Source: Coprothermobacter sp. (GTDB lineage Bacteria > Coprothermobacterota > Coprothermobacteria > Coprothermobacterales > Coprothermobacteraceae). From it: a DNA stretch of 7,954 nucleotides. The stretch spans positions 1 through 7,954 of the forward strand of contig DMVM01000134.1 in the NCBI GenBank assembly GCA_003476705.1, in the 5' to 3' direction. A program made the translations under genes and the position numbers. Under the pieces are notes generated by a model. It saw only the letters and a list, made by a program, of their open reading frames with translations, was not told the origin of the DNA and searched no databases. Positions 1-6,686 of this stretch are shown piece after piece; position 1 is the first letter of the stretch, and each line of letters opens with the position of its first letter.

Positions 1-12
1 CCACAGTTTTTT

Positions 13-20
13 GAAAGGAG
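13..20 (+). promoter_or_regulatory. Shine-Dalgarno site of the Clp ATPase gene
   Basis: GAAAGGAG at this position is the only good SD-like purine stretch before the Clp reading frame. It ends 10 bases before an in-frame ATA (31-33). The TTG at 58 is preceded by a pyrimidine-rich run with no SD. The site therefore points to initiation near position 31. No ATG or GTG occurs in any plus frame of the first 57 bases. Confidence 0.6.
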
Positions 21-30
21 AAGAAAAGAT

Positions 31-2427
31 ATAACTGACTATCTATCATCATCTTCTTTGTCAATTTTGCAGAATGCCGCAAACCTAGCAGGGGCGGCTG
101 GTTATGATGAGCTTACGCCTGAGCATTTAGCCTATGCTTTACTTCAGTACGAGCCTTTGGCAAATGTACTTATTGATCACGGCGTTAATGTTGAAAAGAT
201 AAAAGAAGAATTAGAAGAAAGCCTAACTCCAAAGAATGAAGCAGTTAGCGAGGTGACAGTTTCGCCACAGCTCAAGTCGGTCTTAGAACGAGCAGCAGAT
301 ATGGCAAGAAATACATTCCGTGGTGAGGCCACCCCAGAACAGCTCTTGTTTGCCATTCTAGAGGATGGAGGGTATGCTGCAAGCATACTCGAAAGAAACA
401 ACTTGAAGCTGAACAATTTAATGGACATTACTGAGGAGGAAAGTCGCGCACGACCTTCCGGAAGTGCTTCGCCTTACCAAAGAGGAACACAAACAGCGAC
501 CACGGAGCTAGAGAAGTTCGGAAGAGATCTTACAGAGTTAGCTAGGCAAGGGAAACTAGATCCTATAGTAGGTCGGGACGGCGAAATACAAAGGGTTCTA
601 GAAATTCTTTCCCGTCGTACTAAGAATAATCCTATCTTGATAGGTGATGCTGGTGTTGGTAAAACGGCCATAGTAGAAGGTATTGCTCAGAAAATTGCTG
701 CCGGTGAGGTACCCGATGCTTTAAAAGATAAAAGAGTAATCCAATTAGATATCGGTTCTCTGGTAGCCGGTACTAAGTACCGTGGTGAATTCGAGGAAAG
801 AATGCAGAAAATACTTGATGAGGTAATCAAACAAAAGGACAAAATCATACTTTTCATAGATGAAATTCACACTATAATCGGCGCTGGCGGTGCAGAAGGC
901 GCAGTAGATGCGTCGAATATGTTAAAGCCTGCTTTAGCTCGCGGTGACCTACATGTCATCGGTGCAACAACCATAGATGAATACAGGAAGTATATTGAAA
1001 AGGACCCAGCTTTTGAAAGGCGCTTCCAACCCGTGTATGTACCAGAGCCGTCGTTAGAAGACACTGTTGCCATACTAAAAGTTCTAAAAGATAAGCTTGA
1101 AGCGCACCATAAAGTAAAGATCACCGACAACGCAATAAAGGCTGCAGTTTATTTGTCTGATCGATATATATCAGACCGCCATTTGCCTGACAAAGCTATT
1201 GATCTGTTAGACGAAGCGTGCGCAAAAGTACGGTTAAGAGCTTCAAGTGTTCCCAAAGAACTTAAAGGATTTGATCAAAAGATTGATGAACTGCAGAAGC
1301 AACTGAGATCGGCCGTAGATGCTAATGAATTTGAAAAAGCCGCGCAGCTTCGAGACGAAATAGCAAAGCTCAAAGAGGAAAGGGAAGAGTTTGAAAAGAA
1401 GGTAAGGCACACTTCCTCTAATGACCTTACAGTGACAGACCAAGAAGTAGCAGAAGTTGTGTCGGCGTGGACAGGAATACCTGTAACTCAGCTGGAGGAA
1501 AGCGAAAAGGAAAAACTAGCTAAATTGGAAGAAATTCTTCATCGGAGAGTAGTGGGCCAACATGAAGCCATTTCTGCTGTATCTCAGGCAATTAGGCGCG
1601 CTAGGACGGGCTTGAAGGATCCAAAGAGGCCCATCGGCAGTTTCATATTCTTGGGTCCGACAGGCGTTGGTAAGACAGAACTTGCCAAAGCTTTAGCTGA
1701 AGTACTTTTCGGTGATGAGTCGGCGCTAGTGCGCTTTGACATGTCTGAATACATGGAGAAGCACACTGTAAGCAGACTTATAGGTTCTCCACCTGGTTAC
1801 GTGGGATATGAAGAGGGAGGGCAACTCACCGAAGCAGTTCGCAGACGTCCTTACAGTGTCATCCTACTCGACGAAATCGAAAAGGCTCACCCTGATATTC
1901 ACAATTTGCTACTGCAAGTGTTAGATGATGGACGGCTCACTGACGCGAAAGGCCGCGTTGTAGACTTTAAGAATACTATTATCATTATGACTAGCAACTT
2001 AGGAAGTCAAATTCTAATGAATGCTGCTCAAGAGGGTAGGCCTTTTGAGGAAGCCGAAAAAGAAGTTATGAATTTGCTCAAGAGTTACTTCAGACCTGAA
2101 TTCCTAAACAGAGTAGATGACATCGTATTCTTCAAGCCACTTACCATGGATGAAATAAAGGAGATCGCTAGGTTGCAGCTTTCATATGTGGCTCAGCGTT
2201 TGTCACAGCAACAGATAAACGTAGAATTTGCGGATTCAGCCATAGAGAATATTGCAAAGGTAGGGTTTGATCCAGAACTTGGAGCTAGGCCTCTTCGGAG
2301 AGGAATTCAAAAAGAAATTGAAAACAGAATAGCTGAAAAGATGGTTCTTGGAGAAGTTGTGCCAGGTGATCACATAAAGGTAGATTTCAAAGAGGGAAGT
2401 TTCACCGTAGAGAAAACTAATCGCTAA
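31..2427 (+). CDS. clpC: ClpC-type AAA+ unfoldase/chaperone (Hsp100), probable ATA start
   Basis: Cytosolic hexameric Hsp100 ATPase that threads proteins through its central pore using ATP. Residues are numbered from the ATA at 31 (798 aa, close to the roughly 810 of ClpC). Order: Clp N-domain repeats (about 1-135); AAA+ D1 with Walker A GDAGVGKT (205-212), pore loop KYRG (249-252) and Walker B ILFIDE (273-278); a short UVR-like coiled middle domain (about 414-455, core EKAAQLRDE), typical of ClpC and much shorter than in ClpB; D2 with Walker A GPTGVGKT (542-549), pore loop GYVG (589-592), Walker B VILLDE (610-615), FRPEFLNR and sensor-2 GARPLRR (751-757). The segment between TSNLGS and FRPEF lacks the [LIV]-G-[FL] ClpP-docking tripeptide, so it may act without ClpP. 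Start choice: TTG at 58 would leave only two residues before the first N-domain helix and has no SD; ATA at 31 restores the length seen in ClpC, ClpA and ClpB. The frame is open to base 1, so an upstream start cannot be excluded. No ctsR or mcsAB is in view. A terminator follows. Confidence 0.93.
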   Translation: MTDYLSSSSLSILQNAANLAGAAGYDELTPEHLAYALLQYEPLANVLIDHGVNVEKIKEELEESLTPKNEAVSEVTVSPQLKSVLERAADMARNTFRGEATPEQLLFAILEDGGYAASILERNNLKLNNLMDITEEESRARPSGSASPYQRGTQTATTELEKFGRDLTELARQGKLDPIVGRDGEIQRVLEILSRRTKNNPILIGDAGVGKTAIVEGIAQKIAAGEVPDALKDKRVIQLDIGSLVAGTKYRGEFEERMQKILDEVIKQKDKIILFIDEIHTIIGAGGAEGAVDASNMLKPALARGDLHVIGATTIDEYRKYIEKDPAFERRFQPVYVPEPSLEDTVAILKVLKDKLEAHHKVKITDNAIKAAVYLSDRYISDRHLPDKAIDLLDEACAKVRLRASSVPKELKGFDQKIDELQKQLRSAVDANEFEKAAQLRDEIAKLKEEREEFEKKVRHTSSNDLTVTDQEVAEVVSAWTGIPVTQLEESEKEKLAKLEEILHRRVVGQHEAISAVSQAIRRARTGLKDPKRPIGSFIFLGPTGVGKTELAKALAEVLFGDESALVRFDMSEYMEKHTVSRLIGSPPGYVGYEEGGQLTEAVRRRPYSVILLDEIEKAHPDIHNLLLQVLDDGRLTDAKGRVVDFKNTIIIMTSNLGSQILMNAAQEGRPFEEAEKEVMNLLKSYFRPEFLNRVDDIVFFKPLTMDEIKEIARLQLSYVAQRLSQQQINVEFADSAIENIAKVGFDPELGARPLRRGIQKEIENRIAEKMVLGEVVPGDHIKVDFKEGSFTVEKTNR

Positions 2428-2432
2428 TTTTG

Positions 2433-2494
2433 TTTCCCAGCTTGAACCATGTTTAAGTCTTTATTACGGCGGTTCAAGCTGGGAAATTCTTTTT
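2433..2494 (+). terminator. Intrinsic terminator after the Clp ATPase gene
   Basis: A perfect 16-bp inverted repeat (2433-2448, TTTCCCAGCTTGAACC, with 2471-2486) encloses a 22-base loop. It is followed by TTCTTTTT (2487-2494). It starts five bases after the TAA stop. It separates the Clp unit from the downstream paralogue pair, although some read-through is possible. Confidence 0.88.
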
Positions 2495-2504
2495 AATAAC
2501 TATG

Positions 2505-2513
2505 TGGTATTAT
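2505..2513 (+). promoter_or_regulatory. Candidate extended -10 promoter of the paralogue pair
   Basis: TGG followed by TATTAT matches the extended -10 pattern (TGn-TATnAT). No convincing -35 is seen 16-18 bases upstream, where the terminator's T-run lies. Transcription would begin near 2520, giving a leader of only about 12 bases that starts almost at the SD. Position just past the terminator supports it; it is a motif call only. Confidence 0.4.
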
Positions 2514-2520
2514 GAAAAAA

Positions 2521-2527
2521 GAGGTGG
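2521..2527 (+). promoter_or_regulatory. SD deciding the start of the first paralogue
   Basis: GAGGTGG lies four bases before the ATG at 2532. An in-frame ATG at 2502 has no SD and overlaps the -10-like box. The second paralogue's N-terminus aligns from the methionine at 2532, so this SD fixes the start there. Confidence 0.7.
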
Positions 2528-2531
2528 GAAG

Positions 2532-3650
2532 ATGCTCGTAGATTTAAAAGAGTTTTGTATGGCTGAAACTCTCGGTATTGCTGAAAAATCCAGGGGTGAT
2601 TTGGTTACTCTAAGAATGAGAGATCCGCATCTTTTCATGGTGTACGGCGACGGTCATGTTATCTACGCATCTTACCGACAACTCTTAGGTGAAGAGGCGT
2701 TTCTTTCCGCTCTATTACTAGATGAGGGTGTTGTGGAAATAACACATTTGTCTTTAGACACAAGGATCAGGCCAAATATTACCTATGTTTACGACGAGTT
2801 AATTCAAGAAGGTTCGAGAAGAGTGAAAGAATTCAGATCTATGATGTCACAGCTTGGGTCTTTGAAAGTTGTCCCTACGGTCTGCAGACAGCTTAAAGTA
2901 AAGGAATTGTGCATAAACGCGTTACACTGGGGGATCATAGTGGGCGCGTTCAAAGGTTTAACTCTTTACTATCTTGCTGATGTTCTTCGGGTTTCAGAGT
3001 ACGACTTAGCTAAGGCTGCATTAGATTTAGTGAATGTGGGTGCTATCGCAATGTCTGAAGAGAGTCATGAACCTGTTGTTGAGTCTGTTTTAGTTGAAAA
3101 GAGATCCATAGAAAACCAACGGTTTAGTGAAGTCAAAAAGCCAATACTTAACTTAAAGGAGGGGTCGGGGACAACTCTTTTAGTTGGCCAACCTCATGGG
3201 AGACTTAAGCAGATTGATTTCGCAGAGCAGAATGCTAAATCAGAATCTGCGAATGATACTAAAGGTACGCCCATCAAAACACCTGAGAGCAAAAAAGCCA
3301 CGCTCGATACAAAATTGCCCCACTCAAATGGTATTGAGGTCACGGTGACTGTGCTTCCATTCGGGGCTAGCCTTGGAACTACTGATACCATTGATGACGG
3401 TTGTCTGGCTTTGAATGCTGACCTATTCCAAATGATTCAGCAGTCATTGGGTGAGAACCCAACTCAGGCTTACATAGTAAACCCCGAAAAAGAGGACATA
3501 GAACCTCTCTTGGTTAGACTAGTCCCAACTAAACAAGTTCGGTCAGCTGCATTGACAGTAGGTGCTTTTTTAAAGCTAGGTGCAAGAAACGGCCAAACTG
3601 TGAATGTCTTGCCACTAACACCAAACTCTTCGAACAATAAAGAGGAATAA
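2532..3650 (+). CDS. DUF4388/PATAN-like protein, first of a tandem paralogous pair
   Basis: Function unknown; 372 aa, no signal peptide or membrane segment, so probably cytosolic. Residues 1-75 have the look of DUF4388/PATAN domains (LKEF..AETLGIA, a beta pair with YGDGHVIYA, then LGEEAFLSALL...G.VEI). I infer this from pattern, not a search. Residues about 131-175 look like a winged-helix segment (FKGLTLYYLADVLRVSEYD, then LDLVNVGAI). Residues 180-265 are a polar, probably disordered linker. Residues 269-362 form a beta-rich domain ending KLGARNGQTVNVLPL, reminiscent of a double-psi barrel. The protein is homologous along its length to the next gene: 27 of the first 73 residues and 24 of the last 94 are identical in ungapped hand alignments, while the linkers are unrelated. 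Start at 2532 chosen by SD and by alignment to the paralogue. In other proteins DUF4388 domains occur in signalling and motility regulators, so a regulatory scaffold role is possible but unproven. Confidence 0.85.
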   Translation: MLVDLKEFCMAETLGIAEKSRGDLVTLRMRDPHLFMVYGDGHVIYASYRQLLGEEAFLSALLLDEGVVEITHLSLDTRIRPNITYVYDELIQEGSRRVKEFRSMMSQLGSLKVVPTVCRQLKVKELCINALHWGIIVGAFKGLTLYYLADVLRVSEYDLAKAALDLVNVGAIAMSEESHEPVVESVLVEKRSIENQRFSEVKKPILNLKEGSGTTLLVGQPHGRLKQIDFAEQNAKSESANDTKGTPIKTPESKKATLDTKLPHSNGIEVTVTVLPFGASLGTTDTIDDGCLALNADLFQMIQQSLGENPTQAYIVNPEKEDIEPLLVRLVPTKQVRSAALTVGAFLKLGARNGQTVNVLPLTPNSSNNKEE

Positions 3651-3653
3651 AGG

Positions 3654-4715
3654 ATGAAGGCATCTCTTTCCGAGTTTAGCATGGTTGAACTCATGGGATT
3701 AGCGAAAAGGGCCAAAGACAAAGTTGTTGCTCTGAAAATGGAAAATCCGTTTGTGAGGATAATTTTCGAAGCGGGGGAGCCTGTTTTTGCTGTCTACAGA
3801 AATCTAAAGGGTAGGGAAGCCTTTTTGGCGTCAATGTTTATTGAAAATGGTGAAGTAGAAATAACTCCCGTAGTAACTCAAGCCAAAATTAGAAACAACC
3901 TGAATGCGTCTTTTGACGAGTTGCTAAATGAATTCGATGCTGAACAGGAAGTTTATGCGGAGGCTCGTTCCTTGATCGATAATCTAGATAACACAGTTGG
4001 CGCCCCGCTTGTGATAGGAAAGGATGAGACAATACGCGTGGGTCAAAAGGAGTGGAGTGTCCTCATTTCAGTGTTAAAGGGACTAACTCTTAAAGAAGCC
4101 GCTGTAGAGTCTGGCACTGCTGAATACATAGTTGTTGAGACGGTCTCTAATTTCCTCAGACTAGGCCTCTTGTCGGTGAATACTTTTAAGCAATCTGAAG
4201 ATCAGCAGGCATTTACGGAAGAAATTGCTAACCAACCTTCACAAATCGATTCCTCGTCAGTTGCTTTACTTGAGACAGATGTTGATGCCATAACTTGTGA
4301 CGTATTAGAAAACAATAAGGAATTTAGTGATACCCAAACTTTTCAGCCTGAATCTAACGCCAAAGAAGGTGAGATAGAGTACCAGCACCACAGTGCTCAG
4401 CTGGTAGAGGATTTCGAACTAAAGGTTACGATGCTTCCTATTATAAGCGACTTCCTAGATAACCCCGAGATTGATGACGAAACTATAGTCATAAACGAAG
4501 CACTGTTTCAAGATCTTGTTGCTCACTGTGGTCGAACTTTCTCACGTTGTATGGTTAGCAATTTGAAAAACGAGAACACTGGCGCCTTGATAATGAAAAT
4601 TTATCTTCATAGTGCTGTAGAGGAAACTGCTATAAGCACTGCGGCGCTTTTTAGACTGAAAGTGTGGAGCGGCTCAGCCTTGAGGGTAAAGCCACTGTTT
4701 GAGGAAATTAGCTAA
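3654..4715 (+). CDS. DUF4388/PATAN-like protein, second of a tandem paralogous pair
   Basis: Function unknown; 353 aa, soluble and acidic. It begins three bases after the previous stop, with GAGGA (3642-3646) inside the end of that gene as SD, so the two are almost certainly co-transcribed and translationally coupled. Domain order repeats its neighbour: DUF4388-like N-domain (1-75; LSEFSMVELMGLA, IFEAGEPVFAVYR, KGREAFLASMF...GEVEI), winged-helix-like segment (about 132-174; LKGLTLKEAAVESGTAEYI, then FLRLGLL), acidic linker (about 178-252) and the conserved C-terminal domain (255-348; LKVTMLP, IDDETIVINEALFQ, ending RVKPL). The KGLTL at the helix-turn start and the IDD..(x5)N..LFQ of the last domain are shared with the first protein. 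Retention of both copies with divergent linkers suggests a hetero-oligomer or two related sensors. The gene is followed by a hairpin terminator. Confidence 0.85.
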   Translation: MKASLSEFSMVELMGLAKRAKDKVVALKMENPFVRIIFEAGEPVFAVYRNLKGREAFLASMFIENGEVEITPVVTQAKIRNNLNASFDELLNEFDAEQEVYAEARSLIDNLDNTVGAPLVIGKDETIRVGQKEWSVLISVLKGLTLKEAAVESGTAEYIVVETVSNFLRLGLLSVNTFKQSEDQQAFTEEIANQPSQIDSSSVALLETDVDAITCDVLENNKEFSDTQTFQPESNAKEGEIEYQHHSAQLVEDFELKVTMLPIISDFLDNPEIDDETIVINEALFQDLVAHCGRTFSRCMVSNLKNENTGALIMKIYLHSAVEETAISTAALFRLKVWSGSALRVKPLFEEIS

Positions 4716-4751
4716 CTATCATGCGAATTCTTTGTTTATCTGTCGCTTCCG

Positions 4752-4765
4752 ATAATGTGCATTAT
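4752..4765. repeat. 14-bp palindrome ATAATG-TG-CATTAT
   Basis: Perfect 6-bp inverted repeat with a 2-base spacer, between the end of the paralogue pair and the convergent terminator. It is too AT-rich and short to be a terminator by itself. It could be a protein-binding site or chance. Confidence 0.3.
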
Positions 4766-4769
4766 GTTT

Positions 4770-4828
4770 CAACAAAGAGGGCCTGGAGTCCCCGTTTGAG
4801 CTCCAAGCCCTCTTTGTTGCTAGTTTTT
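4770..4828 (+). terminator. Hairpin terminator between convergent genes
   Basis: A 19-bp inverted repeat (4770-4788 with 4801-4819) has one imperfect position (4783/4806) and a 12-base loop. On the plus strand the hairpin is followed by GTTTTT (4823-4828), ending the paralogue operon. In minus-strand RNA the imperfect position becomes a G-U pair, so the stem is fully paired there, but the following bases are not a T-run. It probably also terminates or protects the ulaAB transcript, whose last gene stops just 17 bases away. Confidence 0.75.
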
Positions 4829-4835
4829 CGCTTTC

Positions 4836-5138
4836 CTATTTCTGAAGCTCTTCGAGCGCCTGCTGAAGCTTTTCTTTCATTTCATTAGCGTCAACGTAGT
4901 TCTTTATGAGAACAAGCTTTTCTTTTGAGCCAGAAAAAGAACTCGCGAATTCGGGTGAAGTCACTACAATGTCTGCACTCTGAGATTTGGCACTGCTTAC
5001 GTCAGAAACATTAACAGTAGCGCTAATACCAAGCTCCTTTAAGACCTTTTCAATAGTCATCTTTAGAACAACACCGGAACCTAAGCCCATACCGCATACA
5101 GCCAGTATTGATAGCTTCTTACCTCCGTTTAAAGACAT
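4836..5138 (-). CDS. ulaB: PTS ascorbate-family IIB component (UlaB/SgaB-like)
   Basis: Cytosolic IIB phosphocarrier of a PTS transporter; 100 aa, the usual size for UlaB (101 aa in E. coli). The P-loop CGMGLGSG starts at Cys15, which accepts phosphate from IIA and passes it to the sugar bound by IIC. A Rossmann-like alternation follows (SILAVCG, SATVNVSDV, ADIVVTSPEF, KLVLIKNYVD). GGAGG (5151-5147 on the minus strand) sits eight bases upstream of the ATG and overlaps the ulaA stop codon region, so the two genes are tightly coupled with a 12-base gap. The gene is followed by the 4770-4819 hairpin, so no IIA lies downstream. The family is clear; the actual substrate is not. Confidence 0.92.
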   Translation of the reverse strand: MSLNGGKKLSILAVCGMGLGSGVVLKMTIEKVLKELGISATVNVSDVSSAKSQSADIVVTSPEFASSFSGSKEKLVLIKNYVDANEMKEKLQQALEELQK

Positions 5139-5150
5139 TAAAGATTCCTC

Positions 5151-6506
5151 CTATGCTACTGATTTCCTCGCGCGGACGGTAACAACACTAGCAATAGCCA
5201 AAAATGCCACGCTTACTAAGATTATACCCAAGTAAGCTCCAGTAGTGCCTAATCTTGATATGCTTCCGCCTAGGATACCTGCCCAGCAAAAATCAGTATC
5301 TCCAAAGGTCGTATTGGCAAGCCCAAGGTTACCCATGAATGACAGCAATAACGCTGGTAAAAATGTTATCAAAAGTCCGTTCACGAAAGATCCAACGATA
5401 GCACCTGTTAATCCTCCTGTAGAGTTACCATAAACTCCTGCCGTACCACCATCAAAAAAGTGCGGAATCATGCCTGGGATAATCAATGCTAGTCCCAAAG
5501 GACCCATCAAAAACATACCCACAATTCCACCTATGACACTGAATATGAACCCAATAACTACAGCATTAGGAGCATAAGGAAATACCGTGGGGCAGTCAAG
5601 TGCAGGTACCGCGTTTGGAATTAAACTCTGTGCAATACCTTGGAAAGCTGGTACCAATTCAGCGAGTATCATCCTTACACCATAGATAATGATACCTATG
5701 GCAGCTCCAAATGTTAGGCCCTGCATAACTGCGTACATAATGTAATTTCCACCCTCGGCGAACGGCTCAAGTACTGCAGGCCCCGCCATTAATGCAAGAA
5801 ATACGTAAATGATGATCATGACAACACTTGTAATGACTAAAGGCTCTTTTAAGAAAGAGAGGTTCTCTGGCACTTTTATGTCTTCTGTGGATCTGCTCCC
5901 CTTCCCCACTAATCCGCCTATAAGTCCAGAAATTAGATATCCTAGAGAGTTGAAATGACCTAAAGCAAATCCGGCATCATTAGTGAGTTTCTTAGTGAAT
6001 GGGTGCACCAACGCTGGCATAACGGTGGCTATGGTACCTTGAAGAATGGCTCCTAAGATGATCAAATTTGCCCCTTTAATCCCTGCGCTGCCAATAACCA
6101 CAGCTAAAACTGTTGCCATGTAAAGCAAGTGGTGCCCTGTCAAGAAAACAAATTTGGCAGGCGTAATCAAAGCAAATATGAGGTTCACAACGAAACCAAG
6201 TGCCATTATAGCAGCCACTTCTGTGGCAAAGTCCTTAAGAGCAAGTGCTACAATTGCTTCGTTTGTGGGAATTACACCTTGAAGGTTGAATGCCTCCTTT
6301 ACCATAACTTCCAAAGGACCCAATGTGGAGATGACCACGCTGGCTCCAGCAGACAGAATGAGAAAACCCAAAATGGTCTTTACCGTACCACTAAGTACAT
6401 CACTAAAGGATTTTCTCAAAGCAACAAGTCCAACAAACGACATCAAACCCACTAATAATGCAGGCTTGCTGAGAATCTCGTTGACAATGAAGTTCAAAAC
6501 AGACAT
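5151..6506 (-). CDS. ulaA: PTS ascorbate-family IIC permease (UlaA/SgaT-like)
   Basis: Polytopic inner-membrane IIC component, 451 aa, about 10-11 hydrophobic segments, close to E. coli UlaA (465 aa). Family signatures include LRKSFSDVLSGTVKTILGF (30-48), LTGHH (122-126), GFALGH (179-184), GVRMILAEL (276-284) and ALDCPTVFPYAPNAVVIGF (302-320). The conserved histidines after LTG and G(A/S)xG are H125 and H184. Compared with E. coli UlaA as I recall it, the residues just after them differ (HLLYM for IMFQQ; FNS for QQQ), which could change substrate choice. CCTCCT at 6514-6519 (minus-strand AGGAGG) lies seven bases before the ATG. First gene of a two-gene minus-strand operon with ulaB; its IIA partner must be encoded elsewhere. 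Divergently transcribed from acoA. Confidence 0.93.
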   Translation of the reverse strand: MSVLNFIVNEILSKPALLVGLMSFVGLVALRKSFSDVLSGTVKTILGFLILSAGASVVISTLGPLEVMVKEAFNLQGVIPTNEAIVALALKDFATEVAAIMALGFVVNLIFALITPAKFVFLTGHHLLYMATVLAVVIGSAGIKGANLIILGAILQGTIATVMPALVHPFTKKLTNDAGFALGHFNSLGYLISGLIGGLVGKGSRSTEDIKVPENLSFLKEPLVITSVVMIIIYVFLALMAGPAVLEPFAEGGNYIMYAVMQGLTFGAAIGIIIYGVRMILAELVPAFQGIAQSLIPNAVPALDCPTVFPYAPNAVVIGFIFSVIGGIVGMFLMGPLGLALIIPGMIPHFFDGGTAGVYGNSTGGLTGAIVGSFVNGLLITFLPALLLSFMGNLGLANTTFGDTDFCWAGILGGSISRLGTTGAYLGIILVSVAFLAIASVVTVRARKSVA

Positions 6507-6534
6507 TGACTAACCTCCTCCTCATATCTATTCC

Positions 6535-6544
6535 GGCAAGTGCC
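6535..6544. promoter_or_regulatory. Candidate operator GGCAAGTGCC in the ulaA leader
   Basis: Inverted repeat GGCA-AG-TGCC located between the ulaA -10 box and its SD, around or just after the expected transcription start. It shares the GGCAAG hexamer with the repeat at 6619-6639. A regulator bound here could block ulaA initiation. Motif-level evidence only. Confidence 0.25.
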
Positions 6545-6554
6545 AGTTAAGAAC

Positions 6555-6560
6555 ATTATA
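6555..6560 (-). promoter_or_regulatory. -10 box of the ulaAB promoter
   Basis: The minus strand reads a perfect TATAAT here (plus ATTATA). No good -35 is found: the hexamer at 17-base spacing is TAAAGG. Transcription would start near 6548 and leave a leader of about 42 bases before the ulaA ATG at 6506. The weak -35 would suit an activated promoter. Confidence 0.5.
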
Positions 6561-6618
6561 CACTGAAGCTTATCTTACCTTTAGTGACGGTTTTCCCTAT
6601 TTTGAATGTTTCTATTAC

Positions 6619-6639
6619 GCAAGAATGATTATGCTTGCC
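6619..6639. promoter_or_regulatory. Candidate operator: GCAAG-N10-CTTGC
   Basis: Five-base inverted arms at 6619-6623 and 6634-6638 (the right arm extends to CTTGCC) span two helical half-turns in the ula-aco divergent region, just upstream of the acoA -10-like box. The spacing suits a dimeric regulator. It shares its core with the site at 6535-6544. Confidence 0.3.
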
Positions 6640-6652
6640 TTCTTCAATTTTG

Positions 6653-6661
6653 TGCTATCAT
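6653..6661 (+). promoter_or_regulatory. Candidate extended -10 promoter of acoAB
   Basis: TGC followed by TATCAT fits an extended -10. A poor -35 (CTTGCC, 6634-6639) lies 16 bases upstream, inside the inverted repeat. Predicted start is near 6668, almost touching the SD at 6669-6678, so the leader would be under 20 bases. Confidence 0.4.
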
Positions 6662-6668
6662 TTTTCAT

Positions 6669-6678
6669 AGGAGGTGAT
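6669..6678 (+). promoter_or_regulatory. Full-length SD of acoA
   Basis: AGGAGGTGAT is a complete complement of the usual 16S 3' end (ATCACCTCCT), eight bases before the ATG at 6687. It predicts very strong translation initiation and fixes the start. Confidence 0.85.
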
Positions 6679-6686
6679 ACTAAATT

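Noticed and set aside
58..60. TTG as the start of the Clp ATPase
   Set aside because: It has no SD and would cut into the first helix of the N-domain. Kept only as a fallback if ATA at 31 is not used.
2260..2300. VGF in the Clp ATPase as a ClpP-docking motif
   Set aside because: It belongs to the [15 protein letters not shown] segment at sensor 2, present in all Hsp100 proteins, and not to the docking loop.
2502..2531. Upstream ATG extending the first paralogue by ten residues
   Set aside because: No SD, overlap with a -10-like box, and the paralogue aligns only from the ATG at 2532, which has GAGGTGG before it.
31..4715. Functional link of the Clp ATPase with the paralogue pair
   Set aside because: They are on the same strand and adjacent, but a strong terminator and a separate promoter-like box lie between them. 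Adjacency alone is not enough.
4752..4765. ATAATG-TG-CATTAT palindrome as a functional operator
   Set aside because: It lies downstream of one operon and past the end of the other, with no promoter near it. Likely chance in AT-rich sequence, so listed only as a repeat.
5121..5126. Second SD-like GGAGGT inside the start of ulaB (minus strand)
   Set aside because: It falls in codons for the N-terminal Gly-Gly-Lys. No ATG, GTG or TTG follows at a useful distance, and the upstream ATG has its own good SD.
6129..6513. Plus-strand open frames across the ulaA region
   Set aside because: They are antisense to a clear membrane-protein gene, have no SD and no family features.
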